A stretch of DNA of 64,000 bases from an uncultured Olsenella sp. (GTDB lineage Bacteria > Actinomycetota > Coriobacteriia > Coriobacteriales > Atopobiaceae): the NCBI GenBank assembly GCA_900316105.1, contig ONBR01000008.1, forward strand, positions 62,001 through 126,000, written 5' to 3'. The position numbers and the translations under genes were made by a program. Below the pieces are notes generated by a model, which worked only from the letters and a program-made list of their open reading frames with translations, ran no database searches and was not told where the DNA came from. Within the stretch, counting starts at the first letter, position 1; each line of letters begins with the position of its first letter. This document shows positions 1 through 8,439 of the stretch, one piece after another.

Positions 1-57
1 TCACACACGGCTCGCGCGCTAAACTCTCCTTGTACGAATCCCAAGGAAAGGAATCCC

Positions 58-783
58 ATGTTCGAGACTGGCTCCGCCTGCATCCGCTGCAACAAGGAAG
101 ACGTCGCCAAGGTCGTCCTCATGCCCGGCGACCCCCTGCGCGCAAAGTTCATCGCCGAGAACTACCTGGAGAACCCCGTTCTCTTCAACGACGTCCGCAA
201 CATGCTGGGCTACACCGGCACCTACAAAGGCAAGCGCATCTCGGTCATGGGCTCTGGCATGGGCATCCCCTCCATGTGCCTCTACGCGCACGAGCTCTAT
301 ACCCAGATTGGCGTTGACGCCATCATTCGCGTAGGCTCCACCGGCTCCCTGCCCGAGGACATCCACACCGGCGAGATTATCATCGCCCAGTCCGCGGCAA
401 CCAACTCCAACATCGCCAGCCTCTACGACTCCCCCGTCAAACTGGCGCCTACGGCCGATTGGGACATGCTGATCGACGCCGTCAAGACCTGCGACAAGCT
501 TGGCGTGAAGTACCACGTTGGCCAGGTCGTCTCTTCCGACGTCTTCTACAATCCCCGTGAGGATGCTCCCGTCCGCTACAAGAACCTAGGCCTCCTCTGC
601 GTGGAGATGGAAACCGCCGGCCTCTACATCGAGGCTCAGACCTCACACAAGAAGGCCGTGTCCATCCTGTCCGTAAGCGATACCTTCTTTACCGGCGAGG
701 CCCTGTCCGCCGAGGACCGCGAGAAGAGCTTCACCGACATGATGGAAGTCTCCCTGGAGACGGCCCTGAACTACGCCGACTAG
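58..783 (+). CDS. deoD: Purine nucleoside phosphorylase, DeoD type
   Basis: This 241-residue protein would reversibly cleave purine (deoxy)nucleosides with phosphate to free base and pentose-1-phosphate, a cytosolic salvage reaction. The N-terminal half has the family's phosphate-site signature PGDPLRAKFIAENYL, then GSGMGIPSM and RVGSTGS. CVEMETAGLY, near residues 180-190, holds the ribose-binding Met-Glu pair, and VSDTFFTGEALSAEDR carries the catalytic-type Asp of hexameric DeoD enzymes. The length is normal for the family. The start is preceded by AAGGAAAGG. The gene stands alone on this strand at the window edge, and a family A repeat begins directly after its stop codon. A second nucleoside enzyme, mtnN, lies 1.7 kb downstream on the other strand. 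Confidence 0.96.
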   Translation: MFETGSACIRCNKEDVAKVVLMPGDPLRAKFIAENYLENPVLFNDVRNMLGYTGTYKGKRISVMGSGMGIPSMCLYAHELYTQIGVDAIIRVGSTGSLPEDIHTGEIIIAQSAATNSNIASLYDSPVKLAPTADWDMLIDAVKTCDKLGVKYHVGQVVSSDVFYNPREDAPVRYKNLGLLCVEMETAGLYIEAQTSHKKAVSILSVSDTFFTGEALSAEDREKSFTDMMEVSLETALNYAD

Positions 784-893
784 GAGACAATGGGAGACAT
801 TGGGGACGGAGCACTTTGTCTCAGAGACAATGGGGACGGAGCAGCACGCCTCAGCGGCGGCCGCTCCGTCCCTTCTTTTGTCCCTCATACACC
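784..893. repeat. Intergenic inverted repeat, family A
   Basis: The stretch begins on the base after the deoD stop. It contains GGGACGGAGCACTTTGTCTC followed by GAGACAATGGGGACGGAGCA, and later CTCCGTCCC and TTTTGTCCCTC, so it can fold into overlapping stem-loops. The same words recur at 1366-1536, 2430-2521, 18521-18965 and 24546-24610. No transposase accompanies it. Confidence 0.85.
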
Positions 894-912
894 GGTCCGA
901 CTGCGCCCTGAG

Positions 913-1344
913 TCACAGTTCGCGAAGGGTCTCCAGCATTCGATCGACTTCATCGATAGCCTGATCGACTTGCTCGCGGGCCTTTTCGATCTTTGACTGA
1001 ACCAGCACGTCGGAAATCGGATCGTCGAAGAAGAAGTCCGTAAAGGTGAGGAACCGACCCACGTCGATGCGAAGGCCGCCCGAACCATCCACATCCTGGG
1101 CCTCGCTCGCAAAACGAATGAGCGCCCGCTTGGCTTCCCCTATCTCCTGCCGGGCGTCGCTCAAGCGGGAGTGTTTGGCAAAGGTGCTAATGAAACCGCC
1201 GCCAAAAATGTCGAGCATGCCCCAGCCGCTTGCGCTCCGAAGACTGTCCGCGGCCTCCTCCAGCTGCTGACGAGCGTACTCACCCGCGGCGATGGCTTCC
1301 TGCAGCTCACGGCGAAACTTGGGGCTCATGTTCTTGTCGGCCAT
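913..1344 (-). CDS. Hypothetical helical protein
   Basis: I do not recognise a named family with certainty for this 143-residue protein. It is acidic and mostly helical. Residues about 10-35 are a charged amphipathic helix, the middle has a glycine-rich GWGMLDIFGGGF stretch followed by a conserved-looking KHSRLSDA segment, and the C-terminus (VQSKIEKAREQVDQAID) looks like a coiled coil. There is no signal peptide or clear membrane segment. The start has a very good ribosome binding site, GGAGGAAGGG just before the ATG, which supports a real gene. It is a single-gene unit flanked on both sides by family A repeats. Confidence 0.75.
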   Translation of the reverse strand: MADKNMSPKFRRELQEAIAAGEYARQQLEEAADSLRSASGWGMLDIFGGGFISTFAKHSRLSDARQEIGEAKRALIRFASEAQDVDGSGGLRIDVGRFLTFTDFFFDDPISDVLVQSKIEKAREQVDQAIDEVDRMLETLREL

Positions 1345-1365
1345 TCCCTTCCTCCGGATGGGTCA

Positions 1366-1536
1366 TTAGGGAGTCATTAGGGACGGAGCACTTTGTCTCC
1401 GAGACGATAGGGACGGAGCACTTTGTCTCCGAGACGATAGGGACAGGGCCAGCACACCGACAAGTCCCCACTTTGCTCCGTCCCTTTTGTCTCGGAGACA
1501 AAGTGCTCCGTCCCCATTGTCTCACATTGTCTCATT
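1366..1536. repeat. Intergenic repeat cluster, family A
   Basis: Two direct 30-bp units starting GGGACGGAGCACTTTGTCTC lie head to tail at 1380-1409 and 1410-1439. A variant carrying GGGACAGGGCC and an inverted copy ending at about 1520 follow. The cluster fills nearly the whole gap between the hypothetical gene start and the MgtC-like gene. Confidence 0.85.
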
Positions 1537-1617
1537 CGCGGGGAGGGGACGCGACCGATAGTAGTAAGCTATGGCCTTACATTTCTATTACATTCAAACC
1601 AGAAAAGAGGGCCAATC

Positions 1618-2316
1618 GTGCTTTACGACGCTTATCTCAGTGCCGCAGCGGTCGTCACCGAATGGAGTGGCTTCTCGGTCTTCTGTCGCCTATTGCTGGC
1701 AGTGTTAGTGGGAACGGTCATCGGATTCAACCGCGGCTGGAACAACAAGGGCGCGGGCATCAAGACCCACACCCTCGTTTGTATCGGCGCGGCCACCAGC
1801 ATGATCTTAGCCGAGTACGTCTTTCACCAGTTCCCCGACGCACGCGCGGACATGAACCGCATCGGCGCCCAGGTCATCAGTGGTGTCGGCTTTTTGGGTG
1901 TAGGCACAATCATCGTCACAGGCCGCAACCAGGTGCGCGGCCTCACGACGGCCGCTGGTCTTTGGGCGAGCGCCTGCATTGGCCTCATGGCGGGCATCGG
2001 TTTTCTCACCGGTACGCTCTTCGCCCTGCTTTTCGTGCTCTTTACCTTCTTTGTCCTGGACAAGGTGGACACCCAGATGCACCGAAGGTCTCGCAATTTT
2101 GACCTCTACGTAGAGTTTGACGACATCGTAGCGGTCCGCAAGCTCCTAAAGACTCTCACCGCCTGGGACACCAGCTATTCAGACTTTCTCCTAACAAAGG
2201 GCGAGACCAGCGTGGCCGCAACCTTTACCCTCAAGGTGGGAGAGCCCAACCGCAAGGAATACTACATCGACGCCATCCAGAACCTCGACGGAGTGGCCTT
2301 CGTTTTTGAGGTCTAG
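1618..2316 (+). CDS. MgtC/SapB-family membrane protein
   Basis: This 232-residue protein has about four to five hydrophobic helices in residues 15-160, then a soluble C-terminal domain of about 70 residues. The MgtC signature is clear: GTVIGFNRGWNNKGAGIKTH near residue 38-57, LVCIGAATSM, and a VISGVGFLGVGTI-type loop. Family members occur in the cytoplasmic membrane; some, such as Salmonella MgtC, support survival at low magnesium and act on ATP synthase, but the transport role is unproven. The start is a GTG with AAAAGAGGG upstream. The gene is monocistronic and followed by a good hairpin terminator. No magnesium riboswitch was recognised in the repeat-filled upstream region. Confidence 0.88.
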   Translation: MLYDAYLSAAAVVTEWSGFSVFCRLLLAVLVGTVIGFNRGWNNKGAGIKTHTLVCIGAATSMILAEYVFHQFPDARADMNRIGAQVISGVGFLGVGTIIVTGRNQVRGLTTAAGLWASACIGLMAGIGFLTGTLFALLFVLFTFFVLDKVDTQMHRRSRNFDLYVEFDDIVAVRKLLKTLTAWDTSYSDFLLTKGETSVAATFTLKVGEPNRKEYYIDAIQNLDGVAFVFEV

Positions 2317-2359
2317 ACTGGCCGAAACCAGCATCCTCGAGCTAACCAGACGAAAGAAC

Positions 2360-2402
2360 AAGCGGGGCAGAATCCTTGGTGGTTCTGTCCCGCTTCATTC
2401 TT
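2360..2402 (+). terminator. Hairpin terminator after the MgtC-like gene
   Basis: Arms AAGCGGGGCAGAA (2360-2372) and TTCTGTCCCGCTT (2382-2394) pair over a 9-base loop, with one G-T pair, and are followed by CATTCTTAAA. It lies 43 bases after the stop. Confidence 0.75.
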
Positions 2403-2429
2403 AAAGGGGCATCCCCAACTCAGTATGGG

Positions 2430-2521
2430 TGCCCTGTCCCCATTGTCTCTGAGACAATATGCTCCGTCCCCTTTGTCTCTGAGACAAAGTGCTCCGTCCC
2501 TAATGTCTCCTAATGTCTCAC
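2430..2521. repeat. Intergenic repeat, family A, overlapping the mtnN 3' end
   Basis: It holds CCCCATTGTCTCTGAGACAA, then CCCTTTGTCTCTGAGACAAA, then GTGCTCCGTCCCTAATGTCTC. The last bases encode the final Arg-His and the TAG stop of mtnN on the minus strand, so gene and repeat overlap. Confidence 0.85.
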
Positions 2522-3205
2522 GAGGTAGTCTACGATCTTGGCGCAGTGCTCGGCGGCCTTTGCCTCAAAGGTGGGGTAGTCCATGGCGTCCGAGCCGTCT
2601 GCCTTGTCCGAGATGGCACGCACGATCACGAAGGGCACCTTGTTGAGCCAGCAGGTCTGGGCGATGCTGGCGCCCTCCATCTCGCAGCAGTCTGCCTGGA
2701 AAGTATCGCGGATGCGGGCCTTCTCTTCATCATCGCGCACGAACTGGTCACCCGAGGCAACGCGTCCCTCCATGGAACTCACCTCGGGAGCCACGGCGGC
2801 AACAGCTGCCAGGGCCTTTGCCCGCAGGCTGGGATCCGCCTCGAAGGTAACGGTGCCCAGGCTGGGAACCTCACCAGGCGCATAGCCGAAGTTCGTGGCA
2901 TCCACGTCGTGATGGACGGCATCGCGAGAGACCAGAACGTCACCGATGTTGAGGGCGTTGTTGAGACTGCCGGCAACACCCGTGTTGATCACATGCGTCA
3001 CGTCGAAGCGGCAGATCAGCGTCTGGGCGCATACCGCCGCGTCAACCTTGCCCACGCCAGACTTGACCACAACGACATCGCTCTGTCCCAGCCTTCCCTC
3101 ATGGAACTCCATGCCAGCCATGGTCACGGGCTCCTTGGCCTCGTCCAGCTCGCCCAGGAGGTGCGCGACCTCAACGTCCATAGCTCCAATGATGCCAATC
3201 TTCAT
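2510..3205 (-). CDS. mtnN: 5'-methylthioadenosine/S-adenosylhomocysteine nucleosidase
   Basis: The 231-residue protein should hydrolyse methylthioadenosine and S-adenosylhomocysteine to adenine and the thioribose product, recycling by-products of SAM chemistry. It opens with MKIGIIGAMDVEVAHLLGEL, continues with VKSGVGKVDAA and NTGVAGSLN, and ends with DCCEMEGASIAQTCW and VRAISDKAD. The last two carry the substrate-binding Met-Glu and the catalytic Asp. I chose the ATG at 3205 because it begins the conserved fold and has GGGAG upstream; an open frame extends about 66 codons further without family similarity. The last two residues and stop lie inside a family A repeat. Confidence 0.95.
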   Translation of the reverse strand: MKIGIIGAMDVEVAHLLGELDEAKEPVTMAGMEFHEGRLGQSDVVVVKSGVGKVDAAVCAQTLICRFDVTHVINTGVAGSLNNALNIGDVLVSRDAVHHDVDATNFGYAPGEVPSLGTVTFEADPSLRAKALAAVAAVAPEVSSMEGRVASGDQFVRDDEEKARIRDTFQADCCEMEGASIAQTCWLNKVPFVIVRAISDKADGSDAMDYPTFEAKAAEHCAKIVDYLVRH

Positions 3206-3330
3206 GCAAAGACTCCCTTCAAGGCCGCACCAGGCGGCCAACAATAGCAAAGACAGGCAGGGGCCTGAGCCCATGGCCTGGGCCACCATGGCCCGACCCA
3301 CGACACCAACCCGGTCTCGCAGCCCGCAAT

Positions 3331-3364
3331 CGCAACTGCAGCCACGCCGCAACTGCAGCCACGC
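3331..3364. repeat. 17-bp tandem duplication
   Basis: CGCAACTGCAGCCACGC occurs twice head to tail in the 221-bp gap between mtnN and the aldo/keto reductase gene. I see no gene in that gap. Confidence 0.7.
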
Positions 3365-3426
3365 CGCGACAGCAGTCCCCTTGCCGCCGTACCATCCTGC
3401 CACAGGAAGGCGCGCCAGCCGTGGAC

Positions 3427-4278
3427 CTAGTCAGTAATCACATACTTCTCGCGCAGGTAGGCCTCTAGCTCGGGATCGTCGTGACGATGGGGCTTGCCTA
3501 CTCCCTCGTCCAGGGCGTCGATGCGCGCCATTTCCTCGTCAGTAAGCTCGAAGTCCCACACATCCAGGTTAGACGCAATATGGGCGGGTTTGGTGGACCT
3601 TGGCAGCATAACGATGCCCTGCTGGATGCCCCAGCGGACGATGACCTGACCCACATCCTTACCATGGGTACGTCCGATCTTTGCAATGACGGGATTTGCA
3701 ATGACTGAACGGTCGCCCTGCCCCAGCGGTCCCCAGGCCTCCAGGCGAACGCCAGTCTGATCCTGAATCTGCCGCATGTCGCGCTGCTGGTAGAGAGGGT
3801 GCAGCTTGATCTGGTTGACCGAGGGAAGCTTGTCGAACTGTGGAATCCAACGCTCCCAGAGGGTCGGCGTCATGTTGGACACGCCAATGGAGCGCAGGTC
3901 GCCCCTCTGCTGATACTCCTCCATACGGGTCCAGGCCCCCAGGAGGTCGCCGTAGGGATGGTGCAGGAGATAAAGGTCCACGTAGGTGCCAAGCTTGCGC
4001 AGACTTCGCTCGATGCCCCTCTTTGCCCCGTCAAAGCCAAAGTCAGAAATCCAGAGCTTGCTGGTCAAGAATATCTGGCTACGTGGTATGCCGCTCTCCC
4101 TGATGGCGCGACCGACCTCCTCCTCGTTGAAGTAGCAGGCGGCCGTGTCGATGTGGCGATATCCCAGCTTCAGGGCCTCGCGAACGGCCTGGTAGGTGGA
4201 TCCGTCTGCAGGAATGTGGAAGGTCCCAAAGCCGACGAGGGGAATCTGCACCCCGTCGTTGAGCGTGATGGTCTGCAT
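3427..4278 (-). CDS. Aldo/keto reductase
   Basis: This 283-residue cytosolic oxidoreductase would reduce carbonyl substrates with NADPH. The TIM-barrel catalytic tetrad is visible: Asp and Tyr in HIDTAACYFNEEEVG, Lys in TSKLW and His in LYLLHHPYGD. IGVSNM and the C-terminal LPRSTKPAHIASNLDVWDF region match the cofactor site of the 2,5-diketo-gluconate reductase/YvgN-like branch. The ATG at 4278 has AAGGAGA upstream and is preferred over one ten codons earlier. The gene starts 20 bases after the stop of the amidohydrolase gene, so the two are probably co-transcribed with the metallophosphoesterase gene further upstream. The natural substrate cannot be read from sequence. Confidence 0.92.
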   Translation of the reverse strand: MQTITLNDGVQIPLVGFGTFHIPADGSTYQAVREALKLGYRHIDTAACYFNEEEVGRAIRESGIPRSQIFLTSKLWISDFGFDGAKRGIERSLRKLGTYVDLYLLHHPYGDLLGAWTRMEEYQQRGDLRSIGVSNMTPTLWERWIPQFDKLPSVNQIKLHPLYQQRDMRQIQDQTGVRLEAWGPLGQGDRSVIANPVIAKIGRTHGKDVGQVIVRWGIQQGIVMLPRSTKPAHIASNLDVWDFELTDEEMARIDALDEGVGKPHRHDDPELEAYLREKYVITD

Positions 4279-4298
4279 AGGATGGGTCTCCTTTTGCA

Positions 4299-5267
4299 CT
4301 AGGCGCAAAGGTCAAAGAGGTTCTGCGGGTTCTGTCGGTAGACCTGCTCTGCCGTCGCGTCATCCAGAGCAGCGTCCATATCGGCGGCCAGATGGATCAC
4401 GCCAGACAGAGGCGTAAAGGGGCCATCGCTGCCATACATGATGTGACTCAGGTCGGTCACCTGGCGCAGGAGCCCATACTGCTTGGGCATGGCCATACCA
4501 GCCAGGTCGTAGTAGAGGGCAGCCATGTCTCCCCAGACGTCCACGCCCTCGAAGTGCAGCATGTGGGCAAGGTTATCCAGACGGTCGGAGAGGACGGGCA
4601 GAAAGGCGCCGGCATGCGGCACCAGGAAGCGCACATTGGGATAGCGATGTACGTCACCGCCCAGGATCAGGCTGGTCACGGCACGCGTCGTGTCAAAGAA
4701 GAACTCCATGGCGGGAATGGGAAGGCCCTCGTTGACTCCAGGGACGATGGCGGCAGGGCTCGTGGGGTGGATCACTAGGGTCGTCGGCTCCAGGTCGAGC
4801 TCCTCCATCAAAGGAGCAAGGCGCTTGTCACCCAGGTAGATCCCAGCAGAGTTGGTGAGGATGGAGAACTGCCGGATTCCCAGCCGGTCGCGACAGCGAC
4901 GGACCTCGGATACTGAGGCATCCACATCCGGCAGGGGCAGAGCGCCACAGGCGATGATATCGGGACGACGCTTGTGATAGTCAGCGCCGTAGTCGTTGCA
5001 GGCGCACACGACCTCCACGGTCTCGGCAATGTCGCCCCAGTATGCCAGGGGAGACGATATGGACAGAACCGCCTGCGTGATATTGGCACCAGCCATGTAG
5101 CGGTCCTGAATCTCCTCGTCCCACTGGGGAGCCGGAAAGCCATCGAGCTTGTCGGTCATTCCGTGACGGGCCAGGGCCTCCTTATAGGCAGGCGGCATAT
5201 AGTGGCCGTGCACGTCGATTCGGGACCCAAGCGCCTGGGGCGCGGTTGCTTCTTTGCTCATCACCAT
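4299..5267 (-). CDS. Amidohydrolase-2 family protein (ACMSD-like)
   Basis: The 322-residue protein belongs to the amidohydrolase-related metal-dependent hydrolases and decarboxylases that include ACMSD and gamma-resorcylate decarboxylase. The N-terminal metal motif is DVHGHYMPP; VIHPTSPA, VPHAGAFLPVL and a late MYGSDGPFTP supply the further His and Asp ligands expected of the fold. The first ATG (5267) abuts the stop of the upstream metallophosphoesterase gene; a second ATG at 5261 has better spacing to AGAAGG and is equally possible. It sits between a phosphoesterase and an aldo/keto reductase in one operon. Whether it decarboxylates or hydrolyses is unknown. Confidence 0.88.
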   Translation of the reverse strand: MVMSKEATAPQALGSRIDVHGHYMPPAYKEALARHGMTDKLDGFPAPQWDEEIQDRYMAGANITQAVLSISSPLAYWGDIAETVEVVCACNDYGADYHKRRPDIIACGALPLPDVDASVSEVRRCRDRLGIRQFSILTNSAGIYLGDKRLAPLMEELDLEPTTLVIHPTSPAAIVPGVNEGLPIPAMEFFFDTTRAVTSLILGGDVHRYPNVRFLVPHAGAFLPVLSDRLDNLAHMLHFEGVDVWGDMAALYYDLAGMAMPKQYGLLRQVTDLSHIMYGSDGPFTPLSGVIHLAADMDAALDDATAEQVYRQNPQNLFDLCA

Positions 5268-6176
5268 CTAGCCTTCTGTTCTTTCCTCTTGTCCTCGCTC
5301 CGCATCAGTGGGATGGAGACGCACCGACTTGCCACAGGTCGGGCACACATAATCGGAGCGCCCCTCCTTCTCCCCCTTCGAAGGAGGCGTCCAACGGAGC
5401 TTCCAGTCATGCCTTGAGCCGTCCGTACAGGGACCCATGTCCTCTCCAAAGCGCGTGAGCCCCGTGCCGTCCAGGTCAAAGACCTCGTTGTACAGGGTAG
5501 TGTGGGGCTCGTCCAGGGGAAGGTCCATGTGCAGGTGGCCAAAGAACCACTTCTTGTAGGCAAACTTCCCCTCCACACACTCCTCGAGCCAGTCCGTATA
5601 TTCATCAGACGGCCCCCAGAACCTGGGAAAACGCTCCTTGTATCGCCGATACTGCCCAGTTGGCGGACAATGGGTGAGCACATAGTCCACGCCATCCAGC
5701 TCGCTGGCGCGACGTGCGATGTATGCCCGCTCCCTCTCGTCTGGCACCTCCTGCGGCCACCAGGACCGATGGGGCTCCCGCCAGGCCTTGTCCGCAGAAT
5801 GGGCACCACCCACCACAAAGAAGGAATGGCCGCCAATCTGATAGGTCTCGCCCCGCATCAGATGGAGGACGTGGGGCCTCAACGCCTGAATCCGCCCACC
5901 ATGCCAGTCGCTCACGGGAAGGGCATCCAGGAGGTCGAAGTTCTCGTGGTTCCCATCCAGAAAGAGGGTCATCCAGGGACAGGCCTCCAACCACTCAAGG
6001 GTCTCAGCATCCTTCTCTGCAGGCGGGTCGGACCAGACGAAGCCAAAGTCCCCAAGGACGACCAGGCAATCCTCCCTAGTCAGACAGTCACCATGCTCCT
6101 CGACCGTCTTGCGAAAGCGTCTGACTTTGTCGAAGTCGATGCGACCGTGCGTGTCACCCGTTAGAAAAACGGCCAT
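5268..6176 (-). CDS. Metallophosphoesterase with C-terminal zinc-ribbon-like tail
   Basis: This 302-residue calcineurin-like phosphoesterase has its metal motifs in order: GDTHG (residues about 7-11), GDFGF, GNHE near residue 76, THCPP and GHLHMD. After residue 250 there is an unusual tail in which VCPTCGKSVRLHP could be half of a zinc knuckle. The substrate is not evident; relatives act on phosphodiesters or nucleotides. A strong site, GAGGAGGGGAGG, precedes the ATG. It is the first gene of a three-gene operon with the amidohydrolase (stop and start directly adjacent) and aldo/keto reductase genes. Confidence 0.9.
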   Translation of the reverse strand: MAVFLTGDTHGRIDFDKVRRFRKTVEEHGDCLTREDCLVVLGDFGFVWSDPPAEKDAETLEWLEACPWMTLFLDGNHENFDLLDALPVSDWHGGRIQALRPHVLHLMRGETYQIGGHSFFVVGGAHSADKAWREPHRSWWPQEVPDERERAYIARRASELDGVDYVLTHCPPTGQYRRYKERFPRFWGPSDEYTDWLEECVEGKFAYKKWFFGHLHMDLPLDEPHTTLYNEVFDLDGTGLTRFGEDMGPCTDGSRHDWKLRWTPPSKGEKEGRSDYVCPTCGKSVRLHPTDAERGQEERTEG

Positions 6177-6277
6177 GTAGCCTCCCCTCCTCTGTAGGTA
6201 GGATGATGTATGGACTCCATTGTCACATTTTTGGGTATCAATGAGTGAATGTCCTAGCAGACGGGAGGTGACTCACC

Positions 6278-7015
6278 ATGCGTATCGCACTATTGGAAGA
6301 CGAAATCACAAGCATGCGCACGCTCGACAGTTATTTGAGAACCTATTTTGCCGAGGATGAAGACCTCCAGATCAGTCCCTTTGACAACCCTGAGGAGTTC
6401 ATGCAGGTCTATGCGCCAGGCCGCTACGACCTCCTGGTCTTTGACTGCATCATCAGAAACACCCCCGTCACGGGCCTGGACCTCCTGAACGACCTGCGCA
6501 AGCGCGGCGAGAAGGCCCCCGCCATCCTGGTGACGACCAGCGTCGACTTTGCCCTGGGCGGCTACGAGGCCAATGTCCGCGCCTACCTGGTGAAGCCTGT
6601 CACCTACGGACGCCTCAAGGTAGAGCTGGACCGCCTGGGCCTCCACGAGGGGCTGGATCGTCGCATGCTCTGCCTGCCCGACAGCAGCGAGGTAGACCCC
6701 ACGGACATCTCCTATGCGCGTGCCGACGGCCACTACGTGGTCCTTCGCGAGATAGACAAGGGTCTGGGGCTTCGTATCCGCATGTCCTTCCAGGAGCTGG
6801 AGAAGGCTCTCTCGCCTTGGGAGCAGTTCTTTCGCTGTACCCGTGGCGTCCTGGTAAACCTGGACTATGTCACTGACCTGAGCAGGCAGTGCTTCATACT
6901 GCAGGACGGCACCTCGGTCCCCATCAGCAGACGTCTGGTCTCCCAGGCCCGCGAGGCCTTGGCCTGGCACTCCTTCTATCGCCTGCGCGACGAGGGAGGA
7001 AGGGATCTCCTATGA
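6278..7015 (+). CDS. LytTR-family response regulator
   Basis: The 245-residue protein has an N-terminal receiver domain (residues 1-120) with the acidic pair in LLEDE, the phosphoacceptor Asp in LLVFDCI (about residue 58), a Thr-rich LVTTS segment and the Lys of YLVKPVTYG. A LytTR DNA-binding domain follows (about 140-240: ARADGHYVVL, RCTRGVLVNLDYV). It resembles the AgrA/VirR type. Its stop overlaps the start of the sensor kinase gene by ATGA, and GGGAGGTGACTCACC precedes its own ATG. LytTR regulators bind paired direct repeats. No AgrB/AgrD-like pheromone genes are adjacent. Confidence 0.93.
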   Translation: MRIALLEDEITSMRTLDSYLRTYFAEDEDLQISPFDNPEEFMQVYAPGRYDLLVFDCIIRNTPVTGLDLLNDLRKRGEKAPAILVTTSVDFALGGYEANVRAYLVKPVTYGRLKVELDRLGLHEGLDRRMLCLPDSSEVDPTDISYARADGHYVVLREIDKGLGLRIRMSFQELEKALSPWEQFFRCTRGVLVNLDYVTDLSRQCFILQDGTSVPISRRLVSQAREALAWHSFYRLRDEGGRDLL

Positions 7016-8412
7016 ACGCCCTGGCAGACATCCAGTCGATGGTCATGGACTTCCTTGTCAGCCTGCCCCAGCAGGCCCTGGCGACATCCGAGCTCCTAGG
7101 ATGCCTGCCCGCTTTGGGCCTGCTCATGCGCACGATCTGGCACACCAGAGAAGACGACGAGGGGCTGCGCCACCGTACCAGGTGGATCATGCCCACAGCC
7201 CTCGTCATCCTTCTGGTGGAGGGCTACGTGGCATGCGACTTCAGAGTCAGCACAACCCTCTTGCTCTCTTTGGACATCCTTGCGCTCATGCCCGTGCTTT
7301 GCAGACTCTGCGACATGGATATCTGGCGCATCCTCTTTCTGAGCGCAAGCGCCTCCTACCTTGTTGCTGGGGTAAGCTTCCCTGCCCTCCTCATAGATGG
7401 CGCCCTGGTGGGCAACAGCCTCTCCACAAGGTACTTTGCCTGGCCGGGAATGCTTGCCCAGTGGACTCTCTGGGCGATGACCGTGGGCTCGCTCTGGCAC
7501 CTGACGGGAGACACGCTACCACGTTTCATGAGATCACCCTACGTGAGCCAACGCTTCTGGCGAAACCTCTGGATCATACCAAGCCTCCTGGCAATCGTGC
7601 TGGAGTACTCGCGTCCCAACATCACGGGCACCTACCCCATCGAGGCATTCGAGACCGCCGCCATCCTGTTTGTCGCTCTCGTAGGACTGACCACCCTGAT
7701 GAGCCGGCAACTCCAGCTGATGGTACGCGCTACGGGAAGGCGCATCGAGGCAGAGCGTGAGCTTGCCCACGCGACCCTACAGGGAAAGCGTTTGGAGTAT
7801 CTGGAAGACAGGATTCGCAATGACAGACGGGCGCGTCACGACATACGCCACAGGCTCATCGTCCTGAGGACGCTCACGAACGAGGGCGACATCGAGGGTC
7901 TATCCCGCTACCTGGATGGCCTGGCAAATATGGTCACGGAAGACTCGCCCATTCTTTACACGGACAAGCACCTCCTCAATGCCTGCCTGGTCTACTACAC
8001 AGATACAGCCAAGCGGGAGGGCGCGCAGACCGACGTGGAAGTCCGTATTGCCCAGGACCTGGTCCAAGACCAGAGGATGGTCCTCTCCGTCGTGACGAAC
8101 CTGCTGGAGAACGCCGTCACGGGCATTCATGACTACAGGTTGGCGCGCGAGGAGCAGGACAAGAAACCCTTCCTCCGCGTACGCATCGCCCAGAGGGGGC
8201 AGAGCCTCTTCATTACCGTAGACAACTCCTGCGCCCCCGAGCTGACCATGCGCCGAGGAGGCAGCTTCGTCTCCACCAAGGCGACGGGCACGGGATTGGG
8301 CATCCCGTCCATACAGAAAGCCGCCCGGGACACGGGCGGCTTGGCACAGTTCGAGTTGGAGGGCGAGACTTTCCGAGCCTCTGTCATGCTAGGCGGTGAG
8401 CCGGCCAAGTAA
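7012..8412 (+). CDS. AgrC-like sensor histidine kinase (GHKL type)
   Basis: The 466-residue protein has about six hydrophobic helices in residues 1-230, a coiled linker (ERELAHATLQGKRLEYLEDR), an H-box with phosphoacceptor His in RRARHDIRHRL (near residue 270), an N-box LLENAVTGI and a G-box KATGTGLGIPSI. This is the layout of peptide-sensing AgrC/ComD/VirS kinases that partner LytTR regulators. The start overlaps the regulator's stop (ATGA) with GAGGGAGGAAGGG upstream, so the two genes are translationally coupled. The signal it senses is unknown. Confidence 0.92.
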   Translation: MNALADIQSMVMDFLVSLPQQALATSELLGCLPALGLLMRTIWHTREDDEGLRHRTRWIMPTALVILLVEGYVACDFRVSTTLLLSLDILALMPVLCRLCDMDIWRILFLSASASYLVAGVSFPALLIDGALVGNSLSTRYFAWPGMLAQWTLWAMTVGSLWHLTGDTLPRFMRSPYVSQRFWRNLWIIPSLLAIVLEYSRPNITGTYPIEAFETAAILFVALVGLTTLMSRQLQLMVRATGRRIEAERELAHATLQGKRLEYLEDRIRNDRRARHDIRHRLIVLRTLTNEGDIEGLSRYLDGLANMVTEDSPILYTDKHLLNACLVYYTDTAKREGAQTDVEVRIAQDLVQDQRMVLSVVTNLLENAVTGIHDYRLAREEQDKKPFLRVRIAQRGQSLFITVDNSCAPELTMRRGGSFVSTKATGTGLGIPSIQKAARDTGGLAQFELEGETFRASVMLGGEPAK

Positions 8413-8439
8413 GGACGGCAGACGACCAGCGACGGGCGG

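Noticed and set aside
1537-1617. Magnesium-sensing riboswitch before the MgtC-like gene
   Set aside because: The leader is only about 80 bases outside the repeats and shows no M-box features I recognise.
6203-6244. 13-codon frame MMYGLHCHIFGYQ ahead of the LytTR pair
   Set aside because: It has only a weak ribosome binding site and overlaps a decayed family B repeat, with no processing enzyme nearby.
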